From Actinomadura madurae (GTDB taxonomy: Bacteria > Actinomycetota > Actinomycetes > Streptosporangiales > Streptosporangiaceae): DNA of 64,000 bases. Location of the stretch: the NCBI RefSeq assembly GCF_900115095.1, contig NZ_FOVH01000004.1, positions 166,127 through 230,126 of the forward strand. The letters are read 5' to 3'. The translations under genes were made by a program, and so were the position numbers. The notes below the pieces were generated by a model, which was not told the DNA's origin, did no database searches, and was given only the letters and a program-made list of their open reading frames with translations. Numbering within the stretch: position 1 is the first letter of the stretch; every line of letters begins with the position of its first letter. Shown one piece after another: positions 17,697 to 27,033 of this stretch.

Positions 17697-18851
17697 TCAC
17701 GACACCGTGCCGAGGCTGTTCCCCGCGCCGTGCTGCTTGACGTACTCGGCCATCCGCGCGCTCTTGACGGCGTCGAACAGTGCCTTCGCCTTCGTCCCGT
17801 CCAGGAACACCACGCTCTGCTTGGCGCGCATTCCCGTGCCCTTGTTCGGCAGTGTCATGAACATGACGTCCGACGCGCGGACGCTGCGCATGCTCAGCGC
17901 CAGCGAGCGCAGGTCGCCCGCCGACACGCCCTCGTCCACGCTGATCGACTTGGTGAGCGCGGACAGGAACCGGTCGAGCTTGAGCGGGTTGGTGAGCGTC
18001 CCGCGGTCGGCGGCCTGCTTGGCGAGCGCGCCGAGGAACGCCTGCTGCCGCTTGATCCGGTCGAAGTCGCCGTTCGGCAGGTTGTAGCGCTGCCGGACGA
18101 ACAGCAGCGCCTCCTCGCCGTCGAGCTTCTGCCGGCCCGCCTCCCACTGCTTCTTGCGCGCCGGGTCGTAGACGCTCTGCTTGATGTTGACGGTGACGCC
18201 GCCGAGCGCGTCCGTCATCGACTTGAACCCCTCGAAGTCGATGGCGCCGAAGTGGTCGACTCGGATCCCGGTGAGGCTCTCCATCGTCTCGATCAGCAGC
18301 TTCGGCCCGCCGAACGAGAACGCCGCGTTGATCTTCTGCCGGCCGTAGCCGGGGATCTCCACCCACGAGTCCCGCGGGAACGAGATGATGTAGGCCTTCT
18401 TCCGGTCCGCCGGCAGGTGCAGCAGCATGATCGTGTCGGTGCGCTGCTGCCCCGGCTTCCAGACCTGGTTCCCCTCGCCGGTGGTGGCCTCCGCCCGCGA
18501 GTCCGACCCGACCAGCAGCCAGTTCTCGGTGCCGGCGACGTTCGGCCCCGGCCGCTTCGACCCGTCGTCGGGCATCACGCCCTTGATCCGGTCGATGTTG
18601 CCGTTGTAGGACGACTGCCGCTGCCACACCAGGCCGCCGAGCCCCGCCACGATCAGCGCCAGGAACACGCCCACCGCGATGAGGATCCGCGGCCACCGCC
18701 GCTTGCGCGCGGTCTCCGTCCCGTCCCCGCCGCCCCAGAAGGCGTTCTCGGCATCGCTCCCCGGGACGGGCGGCGCCTCGGTGGCCTGTGCCCCCGGAGC
18801 CGCCTCGGGCCGCTCCGACGCCTGCGAACCGGAAAGATCAGGGGAGGTCAT
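17697..18851 (-). CDS. LytR-CpsA-Psr (LCP) family wall-polymer ligase
   Basis: 384 residues. LCP enzymes attach secondary polymers such as arabinogalactan or teichoic acids to peptidoglycan on the outer face of the membrane. A Pro/Ala-rich cytosolic tail (1-50) is followed by one membrane helix (ILIAVGVFLALIVAGLGGLV) and the LCP domain from about 105: LLVGSDSR, QRTDTIMLLHL, FPRDSWVEIPG, and FVRQRYNLPNGDFDRIKRQQ carrying the phosphate-binding Arg residues. ATG 18851. It stands alone. Confidence 0.95.
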   Translation of the reverse strand: MTSPDLSGSQASERPEAAPGAQATEAPPVPGSDAENAFWGGGDGTETARKRRWPRILIAVGVFLALIVAGLGGLVWQRQSSYNGNIDRIKGVMPDDGSKRPGPNVAGTENWLLVGSDSRAEATTGEGNQVWKPGQQRTDTIMLLHLPADRKKAYIISFPRDSWVEIPGYGRQKINAAFSFGGPKLLIETMESLTGIRVDHFGAIDFEGFKSMTDALGGVTVNIKQSVYDPARKKQWEAGRQKLDGEEALLFVRQRYNLPNGDFDRIKRQQAFLGALAKQAADRGTLTNPLKLDRFLSALTKSISVDEGVSAGDLRSLALSMRSVRASDVMFMTLPNKGTGMRAKQSVVFLDGTKAKALFDAVKSARMAEYVKQHGAGNSLGTVS

Positions 18852-18961
18852 GGCGCGAAGCTACCAGCCTGAACGACCAGGGATGGCCCACTTAGCCCCA
18901 CCTGTCCGATTAAGGCGGACCTCTTCTTTCCATGTAAACCTCACCCCCACCTCACGGGTCG

Positions 18962-19696
18962 TCAGGCTGTGCGGCGGCGGAGGGTCACCGCTCCCAGCAG
19001 GAGGGCCACCAGGACGAAGGCGGCGATCACGCTGACGTCGACGGTGAGTGTGGTGGTGAAGTCGGGGTCGGCGCTGATCTCCCGCATGCCTTCGACCGCG
19101 TACGAGAGGGGCAGGACGTCGGAGATGGCCTGGAGCCAGCCCGCCATGTTCTCGCGCGGGATGATCAGGCCGCAGAGCAGCAGCTGCGGCAGGACGAACG
19201 CCGGCATGAACTGGACGGCCTGGAACTCGGTGCGGGCGAACGCGCTGGCGAACAGGCCGAGCGCCATGCCGAGCAGGGCGTCCAGCAGGGAGACGAGGAC
19301 GAGCGAGCCGAGCGAGCCGTTCAGGTCGAGGTCGAGCCAGGTGAGCGAGACGGCGAGCACGACGGCGACCTGGACGAGCGCGAGGAGCCCGAACGCGAGG
19401 GCGTAGCCGAGCAGCAGGTCCAGCTTGCCGAGCGGCATGGTCATCAGCCGTTCGAGGGTGCCGCTGGTCCGTTCGCGGAGGGTGGCGACGCTGGCCACGA
19501 CGAACATGACGATGAACGGGAACAGGCCGAGCAGCATGGGCCCGATCCGGTCGAAGACCTCCGGCTGGTCGAACACGTACCGCAACAGGATCATCAGCAG
19601 CGTCGGGACGGCGATGAGCAGCGCGAGCGTGCGGTGGTCGTGCTTGAGCTGCGCCAGGATGCGGCGCATCGTGGCGAGGGTGATGGCGGCGCTCAT
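18962..19696 (-). CDS. ABC-2 type transporter permease
   Basis: 244 residues, six hydrophobic segments. The N-terminal half has the ABC-2 layout (LALLIAVPTLLMILLRYVF) and the segment SVATLRERTSGTLERLMTMP that usually precedes helix 3. GLIIPRENMAGWLQAISDVLPLSYAVEGM matches the C-terminal ABC-2 motif in part. It exports an unknown compound with the ATPase at 19693-20442, whose stop overlaps this ATG as ATGA, so the pair is translationally coupled. Confidence 0.93.
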   Translation of the reverse strand: MSAAITLATMRRILAQLKHDHRTLALLIAVPTLLMILLRYVFDQPEVFDRIGPMLLGLFPFIVMFVVASVATLRERTSGTLERLMTMPLGKLDLLLGYALAFGLLALVQVAVVLAVSLTWLDLDLNGSLGSLVLVSLLDALLGMALGLFASAFARTEFQAVQFMPAFVLPQLLLCGLIIPRENMAGWLQAISDVLPLSYAVEGMREISADPDFTTTLTVDVSVIAAFVLVALLLGAVTLRRRTA

Positions 19697-20442
19697 GCGG
19701 TGCTCCCGGCCTTCTCGGTGATCAGGTGGAGGAACGCCTCCTCGAGGTCGGGCGTCCCGGTGCGCGAGCGCAGCCCGTCCGGCGTCCCGTCGGCGAGGAT
19801 CATGCCCTCGCGCATCAGCAGGAGCCGGTCGGTGCGTCCCGCCTCGTCCATGACGTGGCTGGACACGACGAGGGTGGCGCCGCGGTCGGCCAGCTCGCGG
19901 AACAGCTCCCACAGCTCCTGGCGGAGCACCGGGTCGAGGCCGACGGTCGGCTCGTCCAGGACGAGCAGTTCGGGCGAGCCGAGCAGAGCGACGGCGAGGT
20001 TGACGCGGCTGAGCTGCCCGCCGGACAGCGTCGCCGCCGTCTGGTCGCGGCTGCGGCCGAGGCCGACCTCGTCGATGACGCGGTCGACGTCGGAGCGCGG
20101 GGCCCGCAGGACGGACGCGAAGTAGCGCAGGTTCTCGGTGACGGTCAGGTCGGCGTAGACGGCGGGGGTCTGCGTGGAGTACCCGACCCGGCGCCGCAGG
20201 CCGGGTGATCCGGCGGGTTCGCCGAGGACGGCCACCGTCCCGCTCCGGACGATCTGGACGCCGACGAGCGCCCTCATCAGGGTGGTCTTCCCGCAGCCGC
20301 TCGGCCCGAGCAGTCCCACGATCGAGCCGCGCGGGACGTCGAAGGAGAGCCCGTGCAGCACCTCCCTGCCGCCGCGGACGACCCGCAGGTCCCGCACGTT
20401 CACCGCCGGCTCGGCCTTTCCCGCCGGACTAGAACTCATCAT
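19693..20442 (-). CDS. ABC transporter ATP-binding protein, probably leaderless
   Basis: 249 residues. Walker A LGPSGCGKTTL near residue 46, signature LSGGQLSRVNLAVALLG (with LSR in place of the more usual QQR), Walker B LLVLDEPTVGLDP and switch His in VVSSHVMDE. It drives the ABC-2 permease downstream. The start is ATG 20442 or the adjacent ATG 20439. There is no ribosome-binding site; instead a -10 box ends six bases before the ATG and a good -35 lies 17 bp above it, so the mRNA probably begins at the start codon. Confidence 0.93.
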   Translation of the reverse strand: MMSSSPAGKAEPAVNVRDLRVVRGGREVLHGLSFDVPRGSIVGLLGPSGCGKTTLMRALVGVQIVRSGTVAVLGEPAGSPGLRRRVGYSTQTPAVYADLTVTENLRYFASVLRAPRSDVDRVIDEVGLGRSRDQTAATLSGGQLSRVNLAVALLGSPELLVLDEPTVGLDPVLRQELWELFRELADRGATLVVSSHVMDEAGRTDRLLLMREGMILADGTPDGLRSRTGTPDLEEAFLHLITEKAGSTA

Positions 20443-20448
20443 GTGTTG

Positions 20449-20477
20449 AATTTATGCCCGCGGAGGGGCCCGGTCAA
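20449..20477 (-). promoter_or_regulatory. Sigma-70-type promoter placed for leaderless start
   Basis: Minus strand: -35 TTGACC (20472-20477), 17-bp spacer, -10 TAAATT (20449-20454), then CAACAC and ATG. With a start six or seven bases after the -10 box the transcript would begin at or next to A of ATG 20442. It is the clearest housekeeping promoter seen in the window. Confidence 0.75.
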
Positions 20478-20492
20478 GGGTGTTCCGGAGGT

Positions 20493-21098
20493 TCAGGACG
20501 TGAGGTACCGCTGGAGGGTCGGCGCCACCAGCTCGATCAGCTCGTCCTCGGTCGCGGACGCCAGCGGCTCGACGCGCAGCACGTACCGCAGGATCATCAG
20601 CCCGATCATCTGCCCGGCCGCCGCCTGGATCCCGAGCGACGGCGCGGCCGTGACCTGCTTGGCCCGCCCGAACAGCGCGCTCGTGACGAACTCCCGCAGC
20701 AGCGCCGCCGCCCGCTCGTTCGTCATCGCCGAGCGGAGCATCGCCAGCATCGGCGCGCGGCGGTCGGCGTCCCCCCACACGCTCAGGAAGGTGCGCACCA
20801 TCGTCTCGCCGAGCCGGTCCCGGGGGGCGGCGAGGATCTGGGGCAGCACGACGGCCGGGTCCACCGGGAAGCGCATCGCCTCGATGAACACGCCCTCCTT
20901 GTTGCCGAAGAAGTGGTGGACGAGGGCCGGGTCGACCCCGGCGGCGCGGGCGATGGCGCGCAGCGACGCGCCGTCGTACCCCTTCTCGGCGAACAGGTCG
21001 CGGGCCTCGGCCAGGATCTTCTCGCGGGTCTCGGTCGGGCCGGGCCGGCGCCCCGGCCCCCGCGTCCGGCCCCGGACGGGTCCGGCGGCGTCCGTCAC
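20493..21098 (-). CDS. TetR/AcrR-family transcriptional regulator
   Basis: 201 residues. The N-terminal HTH ([20 protein letters not shown] then [20 protein letters not shown], about residues 25-65) is a classic TetR DNA-binding domain; the rest is the ligand and dimer domain. A Pro/Arg-rich N-tail precedes it. It begins at GTG 21098, overlapping the stop of the sugar-isomerase gene as GTGA, so the two are coupled. The ABC-2 exporter genes start 51 bp downstream under their own promoter and are the likeliest target (inference). Confidence 0.93.
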   Translation of the reverse strand: MTDAAGPVRGRTRGPGRRPGPTETREKILAEARDLFAEKGYDGASLRAIARAAGVDPALVHHFFGNKEGVFIEAMRFPVDPAVVLPQILAAPRDRLGETMVRTFLSVWGDADRRAPMLAMLRSAMTNERAAALLREFVTSALFGRAKQVTAAPSLGIQAAAGQMIGLMILRYVLRVEPLASATEDELIELVAPTLQRYLTS

Positions 21099-21982
21099 CG
21101 CCGCACGCCCCGGCGGGTGATCTCCCCGGCCGAGGTGACCTCCCAGGTGTGGTCGGCCGCGGCGAGGTGCAGGCGCGCGAACGCCAGGGCCTCGGCGAGG
21201 TCCTCCATCCGCTCGGCCCGGTTCGACGCGCGCCGCGTGTTGACCTCCAGGACGATGTGCCCCCGGAAACCGCCCTCGGCGAGGTTCTCCAGCATGGGCC
21301 CGCACGGCTGGTTGCCGCGCCCCGGGACGAGGTGCTCGTCCTTGTTCATGACGCCGACGCCGTCGGCGAGGTGGACGTGCCGCAGCCGGTCGCCGAGGCT
21401 CCCCGCCATGTCGATGGCGTCGGACCCCGAGACGGCGGTGTGCGACAGGTCGAGCGTCACGTACGGGTAGTCCTGGTCGACGGGGTTCCAGTCGGGCAGG
21501 TACATGCCCGCCTCGGCGCCGCGCGCCTTCAGCGGGAACATGTTCTCGACCGCGAACAGCACGTCCGTCTCGTCCTGCATGCGGGCGAGGCCGTCGACGA
21601 ACTCCTTGGCGTAGTCGCGCTGCCAGCGGAACGGCGGGTGGACGACGACGACCTCCGCCCCCAGTTCCTCGGCGACGTCCTTCGAACGGACCAGCTTGCC
21701 CCACGGGTCGCGTCCCCAGACCCGCTGGGTGAGCAGCAGGCAGGGCGCGTGGATCGACTTGATCGGCACCTGGTGGTAGTCCGACAGCCGGCGCAGGACG
21801 TTCAGGTCCTGCGACGAGGCGTCCGTGGAGACCATCACCTCGATGCCGTCGTACCCCAGCAGCGCGGCGATCTCGAACGCGCTCGGTACCTTCTCCGGGT
21901 AGACCGACGCGGTGGAGAGCGTGATCGGCGCGTCCGGCACGCGGAGCGCGGGTGAAGAGGCACCGTTGTACTGCGGGGTCAA
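21095..21982 (-). CDS. Sugar phosphate isomerase/epimerase family protein (AP2Ec TIM barrel)
   Basis: 295 residues from a TTG codon at 21982 with GAGGAAG three bases upstream. Xylose-isomerase-like TIM barrel with metal-binding residues in [25 protein letters not shown] (Glu), [10 protein letters not shown] (Asp and His), [10 protein letters not shown] and [13 protein letters not shown] (Glu). Members isomerise or epimerise sugars or cut AP-site DNA (endonuclease IV fold); the substrate here is unknown. Coupled to the TetR gene by a 4-bp overlap. Confidence 0.88.
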   Translation of the reverse strand: MTPQYNGASSPALRVPDAPITLSTASVYPEKVPSAFEIAALLGYDGIEVMVSTDASSQDLNVLRRLSDYHQVPIKSIHAPCLLLTQRVWGRDPWGKLVRSKDVAEELGAEVVVVHPPFRWQRDYAKEFVDGLARMQDETDVLFAVENMFPLKARGAEAGMYLPDWNPVDQDYPYVTLDLSHTAVSGSDAIDMAGSLGDRLRHVHLADGVGVMNKDEHLVPGRGNQPCGPMLENLAEGGFRGHIVLEVNTRRASNRAERMEDLAEALAFARLHLAAADHTWEVTSAGEITRRGVRR

Positions 21983-22127
21983 GGCTTCCTCGCCAGGAAA
22001 GATCGCTCGGCAGTTGTCATCAGAGACGGGTATGCAAAGGAAAGCCTATGCGGCGACGGCCGTGATGAAACACTCGCCCGGAGTGATCTGGCTTGCCCCG
22101 CCCGCCGCGCCGCTACGCTCTGTCCCC

Positions 22128-22826
22128 GTGGCCGAGATCGCGCCGGGCGCCGTGCCGAGCCCCAACATCTGGAACTCCCCCCAGGTCTACGAACTGGAGA
22201 ACCGCGCCGTCGACCCCGACGGAGTGCTGGCCGCCGCGATGCGCGCGATCCGGCCGTGGCAGGGCGCCGACGTCCTCGACGTCGGCTGCGGCACCGGCTA
22301 CCACCTGCCGTTCTTCGCCGCGGACGCGCAGCGGGTGGTCGGCGTCGAACCGCACGCAGGCCTCGCCGAGGCGGCCGCGCGCCGCACCCGGAACCTGCGC
22401 AACGTGACCGTCCGCGTCGGCGCCGCCCAGTCGCTGCCGCTCGCGGACGCGTCGATCGACGTCGTCCACGCCCGGTGGGCGTACTTCTTCGGCCCGGGCT
22501 GCGAGCCGGGGCTGGTCGAGCTGAACCGGGTCGTCCGGCGCGGCGGCGCGGTCTTCGTCATCGACAACGACGCGACCCGCTCCACGTTCGGCCGCTGGTT
22601 CCAGCGCAGCCTCCCGAAGTACGATCCCGCCGAGGTCGAGCGGTTCTGGACGCGGCACGGCTTCACCCGCCAACCCCTGATGATCCGGTGGTCGTTCCAG
22701 AACAGGGACGACTTCGCCGCGGTGCTCCGCATCGAGTTCCCACCCGATCTCGCCGATGTCTGCCTGCGCGAACATGCCGAACTCGAGGTGGACTATGCCG
22801 TCAATTTGTGGTGGCGTTGCCTCTGA
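22128..22826 (+). CDS. Class I SAM-dependent methyltransferase
   Basis: 232 residues. Methyltransferase_11-type fold with the SAM loop VLDVGCGTGYHLPFFA at about residue 45, acidic strand-2 end GVEPHAGL, and the strand-4 motif ASIDVVHARWAYFFGPG. Acceptor unknown. GTG 22128 is chosen because homologous-looking sequence starts there; there is no ribosome-binding site, and TACGCT lies eight bases upstream, suggesting a leaderless transcript. It is 27 bp upstream of the alpha/beta hydrolase and probably cotranscribed with it. Confidence 0.88.
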   Translation: MAEIAPGAVPSPNIWNSPQVYELENRAVDPDGVLAAAMRAIRPWQGADVLDVGCGTGYHLPFFAADAQRVVGVEPHAGLAEAAARRTRNLRNVTVRVGAAQSLPLADASIDVVHARWAYFFGPGCEPGLVELNRVVRRGGAVFVIDNDATRSTFGRWFQRSLPKYDPAEVERFWTRHGFTRQPLMIRWSFQNRDDFAAVLRIEFPPDLADVCLREHAELEVDYAVNLWWRCL

Positions 22827-22853
22827 GTTACTGACGAGTCGGAGGGACGGACC

Positions 22854-23954
22854 ATGGGCCGCGCCGCCAAGACGAGCCTTGTCACCTCTGGGGCGACGCC
22901 CGCCCAGGCCCGCGGCAGAACGCTCCTGAACATCCTCGCCGTCACCGCCCTCGGCACGGCGGGCGCGGGCGCTGGGCTGGTCGCCCAGCGGCGCGCCATG
23001 CGCCGCCTCCAACTGCGGCCGGACCCCTTCGCCGGCGAGCCGTTCGGCTCCCTGCGCGGCCGTCCCGTCCCCGTCCGCGCCGACGACGGGACGCGCCTGT
23101 ACGCCGAGGTCGACGGCGCGGACCGCACCGACCTCGCCGTCGTCTTCTCCCACGGCTGGACGCTCACCCAGGACTCCTGGCACTTCCAGCGCAAGGCCCT
23201 GCGCGGCCTCGGCCGGCTCGTCTTCTGGGACCACCGCGGCCACGGCCGCTCCGACGGCGGCGCCCGCGACGGCTACGCCGTCCCCCGCCTCGCCCGCGAC
23301 CTCGCCGCCGTCATCGACGCGACCGTCCCCGCCGGCACGCCGATCGTCCTCGTCGGCCACTCCATGGGCGGCATGACCATCCTGCGCTACGCCGACGAGA
23401 ACCCCGGCCTGCTCGGCCGCAGGATCCTCGCGACCGGGCTGCTCTGCACGTCGCCCGGCGGCCTCGGCGAGGTCACGCTCGGCATGCCCGCGCTGATCGC
23501 GCGCACCACCCACCGCCTCCTCCCCCGCGCGCTCGGCGCGCTCGGCGCGGGCTCCGGCGCCGTCGAGCGGGTCCGCCACCTCGGCCGCGACGCCGCCACC
23601 CTGGTCGAGGACCTCGTCGCCTTCGGCCCCGACGCCAGCCCCGCCGCGGTCGCCTTCGCCGAGCAGATGATGACCGAGACCCGCCTGGACGCCTTCGCCG
23701 ACTTCTTCCGCTCGATGATCACCACCGAGCCGATCAGCGACTGCGCGTCCCTCCGCGGCGCCGACTCCCTCGTCATCGGCGCCGAGCACGACCGGCTCAC
23801 CCCGGTCGAGCACAGCCTGAAGATCGCGTCCTGCGTCCCGTCCGCGCGCCTGGAGGTCGTCCCCGGCGCCGGCCACATGGCCATGCTCGAACGCCCCGGC
23901 ACCGTCTCCGACCACCTCGGCGACCTGATCGAAAGAGCCCGCAAAGAAGCCTGA
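22854..23954 (+). CDS. Alpha/beta hydrolase, membrane-anchored
   Basis: 366 residues. A hydrophobic segment near residues 24-45 (LLNILAVTALGTAGAGAGLV) suggests anchoring. The hydrolase core starts near 85: VVFSHGWTLTQDSW (oxyanion), FWDHRGHGRSDG, the nucleophile elbow VGHSMGGMT (Ser), the acid in IGAEHDRLTP and the His in VPGAGHMAMLERP. All parts of the triad are present. The substrate is unknown; relatives act on esters or as haloperoxidase-like enzymes. ATG 22854 follows GGAGGGACGG. Confidence 0.92.
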   Translation: MGRAAKTSLVTSGATPAQARGRTLLNILAVTALGTAGAGAGLVAQRRAMRRLQLRPDPFAGEPFGSLRGRPVPVRADDGTRLYAEVDGADRTDLAVVFSHGWTLTQDSWHFQRKALRGLGRLVFWDHRGHGRSDGGARDGYAVPRLARDLAAVIDATVPAGTPIVLVGHSMGGMTILRYADENPGLLGRRILATGLLCTSPGGLGEVTLGMPALIARTTHRLLPRALGALGAGSGAVERVRHLGRDAATLVEDLVAFGPDASPAAVAFAEQMMTETRLDAFADFFRSMITTEPISDCASLRGADSLVIGAEHDRLTPVEHSLKIASCVPSARLEVVPGAGHMAMLERPGTVSDHLGDLIERARKEA

Positions 23955-24000
23955 CCCCGAACACGACCGGCGCGGGGCCGGCACTGTCACTGCCGGGCTC

Positions 24001-24006
24001 TACGCT
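24001..24006 (+). promoter_or_regulatory. -10 box placed eight bases before radA
   Basis: TACGCT ends eight bases before ATG 24015 and no Shine-Dalgarno sequence is present. The same hexamer at the same distance precedes the methyltransferase GTG at 22128. No convincing -35 box was seen. Confidence 0.4.
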
Positions 24007-24014
24007 TCCGTCGC

Positions 24015-25439
24015 ATGGCGAAGGCTAAGACCGCGAAGGCGGCCTACCGGTGCTCGGAGTGCGGGTGGCAGACCTCGAAATGGGTGGGGCGTTGCGGGGA
24101 GTGCCAGACGTGGGGGACGGTCACCGAGGCGGCGTCGGCGACGCCCGCGCGGGTGGTGTCGGCGGGGCCGGTCAGTGCGCCGGCGCGTCCGATCGGGAAG
24201 GTGGACGTCCGGTCGGCGCAGACGCGGCCGACCGGCCTGGACGAGCTGGACCGGGTGCTCGGCGGCGGCATCGTGCCCGGCGCGGTCCTGCTGCTGGCGG
24301 GCGAGCCCGGCATCGGGAAGTCGACGCTGCTGCTGGAGGTCGCCGCGCTGGCCTCGACGGCGGACGGGGGCGGGGCGGCGAAGAACGTCCTGTACGTGAC
24401 GGGTGAGGAGTCGGCCGAGCAGGTGCGGCTGCGCGCCGACCGGGTCGGGGCGATCACCGACGACCTGTACCTGGCGGCGGAGACGGAGCTGTCCGCGATC
24501 CTGGGGCATGTCGACGCCGTCGAGCCGGCGCTGCTCGTGGTCGACTCCATCCAGACGATCGGGACGTCCGAGGCCGACGGGGCGCCCGGCGGGGTCACGC
24601 AGGTCCGCGAGGTCGCGGCCAACCTGATCAGGGTGGCGAAGGAGCGCGGCATCACGGTCGTGCTGGTCGGGCACGTCACCAAGGACGGCGCGATCGCCGG
24701 GCCGCGGCTCCTGGAGCACCTGGTCGACGTCGTCCTGTACTTCGAGGGCGACCGGCACTCCCGCCTCCGCATGATCCGCGCGGTCAAGAACCGGTACGGG
24801 CCGACGGACGAGCTGGGCTGCTTCGACCTGTCGGAGGTCGGCATCGTGGGCCTGCCCGATCCGAGCGGCCTGTTCCTCACCCGCCGCGAGGAGCCCGTCC
24901 CGGGGACGTGCGTGACGGTGACCCTGGAGGGGCGGCGGCCGCTGGTGGCGGAGGTGCAGTCGCTCGTCGCGAAGTCGCACCTGCCGGCGCCGCGGCGCGC
25001 CACGTCCGGGCTGGACACGTCCCGCGTCGCGATGGTCCTCGCGGTGCTCGCGCAGCGCTGCAAGATCTCGATGCACGAGCAGGACGTGTACGTCTCGACG
25101 GTCGGCGGCGTGCGGCTCACCGAGACGTCGGTCGACCTGGCGCTCGCCCTGGCGGTCGCGGGTTCCACGGTCGAGCAGTCGCTGTCGGGCAGCCTGATCG
25201 CGCTCGGCGAGGTCGGCCTCGCCGGGGAGGTGCGGGTCGTGCCGGGCGTCCAGCGGCGGCTCGGCGAGGCGGCGCGGCTCGGGTTCAAGCACGCCGTCGT
25301 CCCGCGCGGGTCGCTCGATCTCGCGGACGGGTCCCCGCTGAAACGCGCGGATCCGCAGCTCACCAGCTACGAGGGCATGAAGGTGATGGAAGTGGACAGC
25401 CTGCAGCAGGCGCTCCAGGTGGCGTTTACGGCGCCCTGA
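24015..25439 (+). CDS. radA: DNA repair protein RadA (Sms)
   Basis: 474 residues, full length. Branch-migration helicase that helps process recombination intermediates. Zinc finger YRCSECGWQTSKWVGRCGEC near the N-terminus, RecA-like ATPase with Walker A GEPGIGKST near 97, LLVVDSIQTI as Walker B, the RadA-specific KNRYG motif near 258, and a C-terminal Lon-protease-like domain (VDLALALAVAGSTVEQ, IALGEVGLAGEVR). No ribosome-binding site lies before ATG 24015. radA immediately precedes disA, an order conserved in actinobacteria and firmicutes; DisA binding to RadA has been reported. Confidence 0.97.
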   Translation: MAKAKTAKAAYRCSECGWQTSKWVGRCGECQTWGTVTEAASATPARVVSAGPVSAPARPIGKVDVRSAQTRPTGLDELDRVLGGGIVPGAVLLLAGEPGIGKSTLLLEVAALASTADGGGAAKNVLYVTGEESAEQVRLRADRVGAITDDLYLAAETELSAILGHVDAVEPALLVVDSIQTIGTSEADGAPGGVTQVREVAANLIRVAKERGITVVLVGHVTKDGAIAGPRLLEHLVDVVLYFEGDRHSRLRMIRAVKNRYGPTDELGCFDLSEVGIVGLPDPSGLFLTRREEPVPGTCVTVTLEGRRPLVAEVQSLVAKSHLPAPRRATSGLDTSRVAMVLAVLAQRCKISMHEQDVYVSTVGGVRLTETSVDLALALAVAGSTVEQSLSGSLIALGEVGLAGEVRVVPGVQRRLGEAARLGFKHAVVPRGSLDLADGSPLKRADPQLTSYEGMKVMEVDSLQQALQVAFTAP

Positions 25440-25552
25440 CAGGAGTCACGCCAGAGTATTACTCCACACAACGCACGCTTGCGACCTGGGGAGGAACCAG
25501 GACGCGGCCCGCCTCGGTAAACTGACGCCGTCCAGCGACCTCCGGGGGTCAG

Positions 25553-26635
25553 GTGCCATCACACGACAAGGGTCATGACGAACGACGCCGCGCCACGTTG
25601 GCCGCGGTGGCTCCGGGCACCCAGATCCGCGACGGACTCGAACGGATCCTGCGGGGCCACACCGGCGGCCTGATCGTGCTCGGCTACGACAAGACGGTCG
25701 AGGAACTGTGCTCGGGCGGCTTCGAGCTCGACGTCCAGTTCTCCGCCACGCGGCTGCGCGAGCTCGCGAAGATGGACGGCGCGATCGTCCTCGACGACAG
25801 CCACAGCCGCATCGTCCGCGCCGCCGTACATCTCGTGCCCGACTCGACCATCCCCACCGAGGAGTCCGGCACCCGCCACCGCACCGCGGAGCGCGTCGCC
25901 CGCCAGACCGTCTACCCGGTCATCTCGGTGAGCCAGTCGATGCACATCATCGCGCTGTATCTCGACGGCATCCGCTACGTGCTGGAGGATTCGGCGGCGA
26001 TCCTGTCCAAGGCGAACCAGGCCCTGGCGACGCTCGAACGGTACAAGCTGCGGCTGGACGAGGTGTCCGGGACGCTCTCCGCGCTGGAGATCGAGGATCT
26101 CGTCACCGTGCGGGACGTCAGCGCCGTCGTGCAGCGGCTGGAGATGGTGCGCCGCATCGCCGACGAGATCGAGGGCTACGTCGTCGAGCTCGGCACCGAC
26201 GGCCGGCTCCTCTCGCTCCAGCTCGACGAGCTGGTCTCCGGCGTGGACGCCGACCGCGAGCTGATCGTCCGCGACTACCCGTCCGACGACACCCGGGCCC
26301 GCGGCGTGGACGCCATCCTGTCCGCGCTGGACACGCTGTCGGCGACGGAGCTGCTCGACCTGTCCACGGTGGCCGAGGTGATGGGCTTCGCCGGCCCCGA
26401 CGCCCTCGACCTGCCCGTCAGCCCGAAGGGCTTCCGCCTTCTCGCGAAGGTGCCGCGCCTGCCGAGCATGGTCGTCGAGCGCCTCGTCGAGCACTTCGGC
26501 GGCCTGCAGAAACTCCTCGCCGCCAGCATCGACGATCTCCAGGCGGTCGGCGGCGTGGGCGAGTCCCGCGCCCGCAGCGTCCGCGAGGGCCTGTCCCGCC
26601 TGGCCGAATCGTCGATCCTGGAACGCTATGTGTAG
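25553..26635 (+). CDS. disA: DNA integrity scanning diadenylate cyclase DisA
   Basis: 360 residues. Makes the second messenger c-di-AMP from two ATP and scans DNA for branched structures. The N-terminal DAC domain carries the active-site motifs MDGAIVLDD (DGA, about residue 80) and [11 protein letters not shown] (RHR, about 110). A helical linker is followed by a helix-hairpin-helix DNA-binding end ([19 protein letters not shown]). GTG 25553 follows GGGGG. The product should be sensed by the riboswitch at 38.3-38.5 kb. It lies 113 bp downstream of radA. Confidence 0.97.
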   Translation: MPSHDKGHDERRRATLAAVAPGTQIRDGLERILRGHTGGLIVLGYDKTVEELCSGGFELDVQFSATRLRELAKMDGAIVLDDSHSRIVRAAVHLVPDSTIPTEESGTRHRTAERVARQTVYPVISVSQSMHIIALYLDGIRYVLEDSAAILSKANQALATLERYKLRLDEVSGTLSALEIEDLVTVRDVSAVVQRLEMVRRIADEIEGYVVELGTDGRLLSLQLDELVSGVDADRELIVRDYPSDDTRARGVDAILSALDTLSATELLDLSTVAEVMGFAGPDALDLPVSPKGFRLLAKVPRLPSMVVERLVEHFGGLQKLLAASIDDLQAVGGVGESRARSVREGLSRLAESSILERYV

Positions 26636-26652
26636 TTTTGCTTTTTTCTCCC

Positions 26653-26717
26653 CCTTCGGGCCTAGCGGCCCTGCTGTGTTCATTGCAGCGCCCTCCTCCT
26701 TCGGGCCTAGCGGCCCT
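26653..26717. repeat. Pair of exact 20-bp repeats with hairpin core
   Basis: CCTTCGGGCCTAGCGGCCCT occurs at 26653-26672 and again at 26698-26717. Each copy contains a GGGCC/GGCCC stem with a TAGC loop. REP-like, location just past disA. Confidence 0.85.
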
Positions 26718-26807
26718 CCATCGTCGGGCACCGCGGGCGATCGCTGGCATCGCTCCGACTCGCCTTGCGGCTCGCTGCGCGATCAGGGTCTCGCTGCGCT
26801 CGCCCCT

Positions 26808-27011
26808 GCCTTCGGACGCGATCGCGACCATTGAGGTTGTCGCGTGGATGCGGCGCCGGCTGAGGTCAGCGCACTAGCGGGTCCAGGCAACCCCACACCT
26901 ACGGGTCAATCAATCATTCCGGCACGCTCCAACGACTCACTTCGCGACCTTGCTACCGCTTCACCCGCCTCGCCTTCGAACGCCATCGCAACTATTGAGG
27001 TTGTCGCGTGG
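26808..27011. repeat. Pair of 40-bp direct repeats (36 of 40 identical)
   Basis: Copies at 26808-26847 and 26972-27011 share the core ATTGAGGTTGTCGCGTGG exactly and differ at four positions upstream of it. They lie 164 bp apart in non-coding DNA. Confidence 0.85.
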
Positions 27012-27033
27012 TGGCAGGGTGGGCGGTCATGGG

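Larger units (their letters stand above)
26636..27033. other. Gene-free interval with two families of repeats
   Basis: 398 bp after disA. It contains two exact 20-bp copies (26653, 26698) and two 40-bp near copies (26808, 26972), entered separately. The first lies in a T-rich stretch just past the disA stop with a GGGCC-TAGC-GGCCC stem, which may act as the disA terminator. No gene was seen. Confidence 0.7.
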
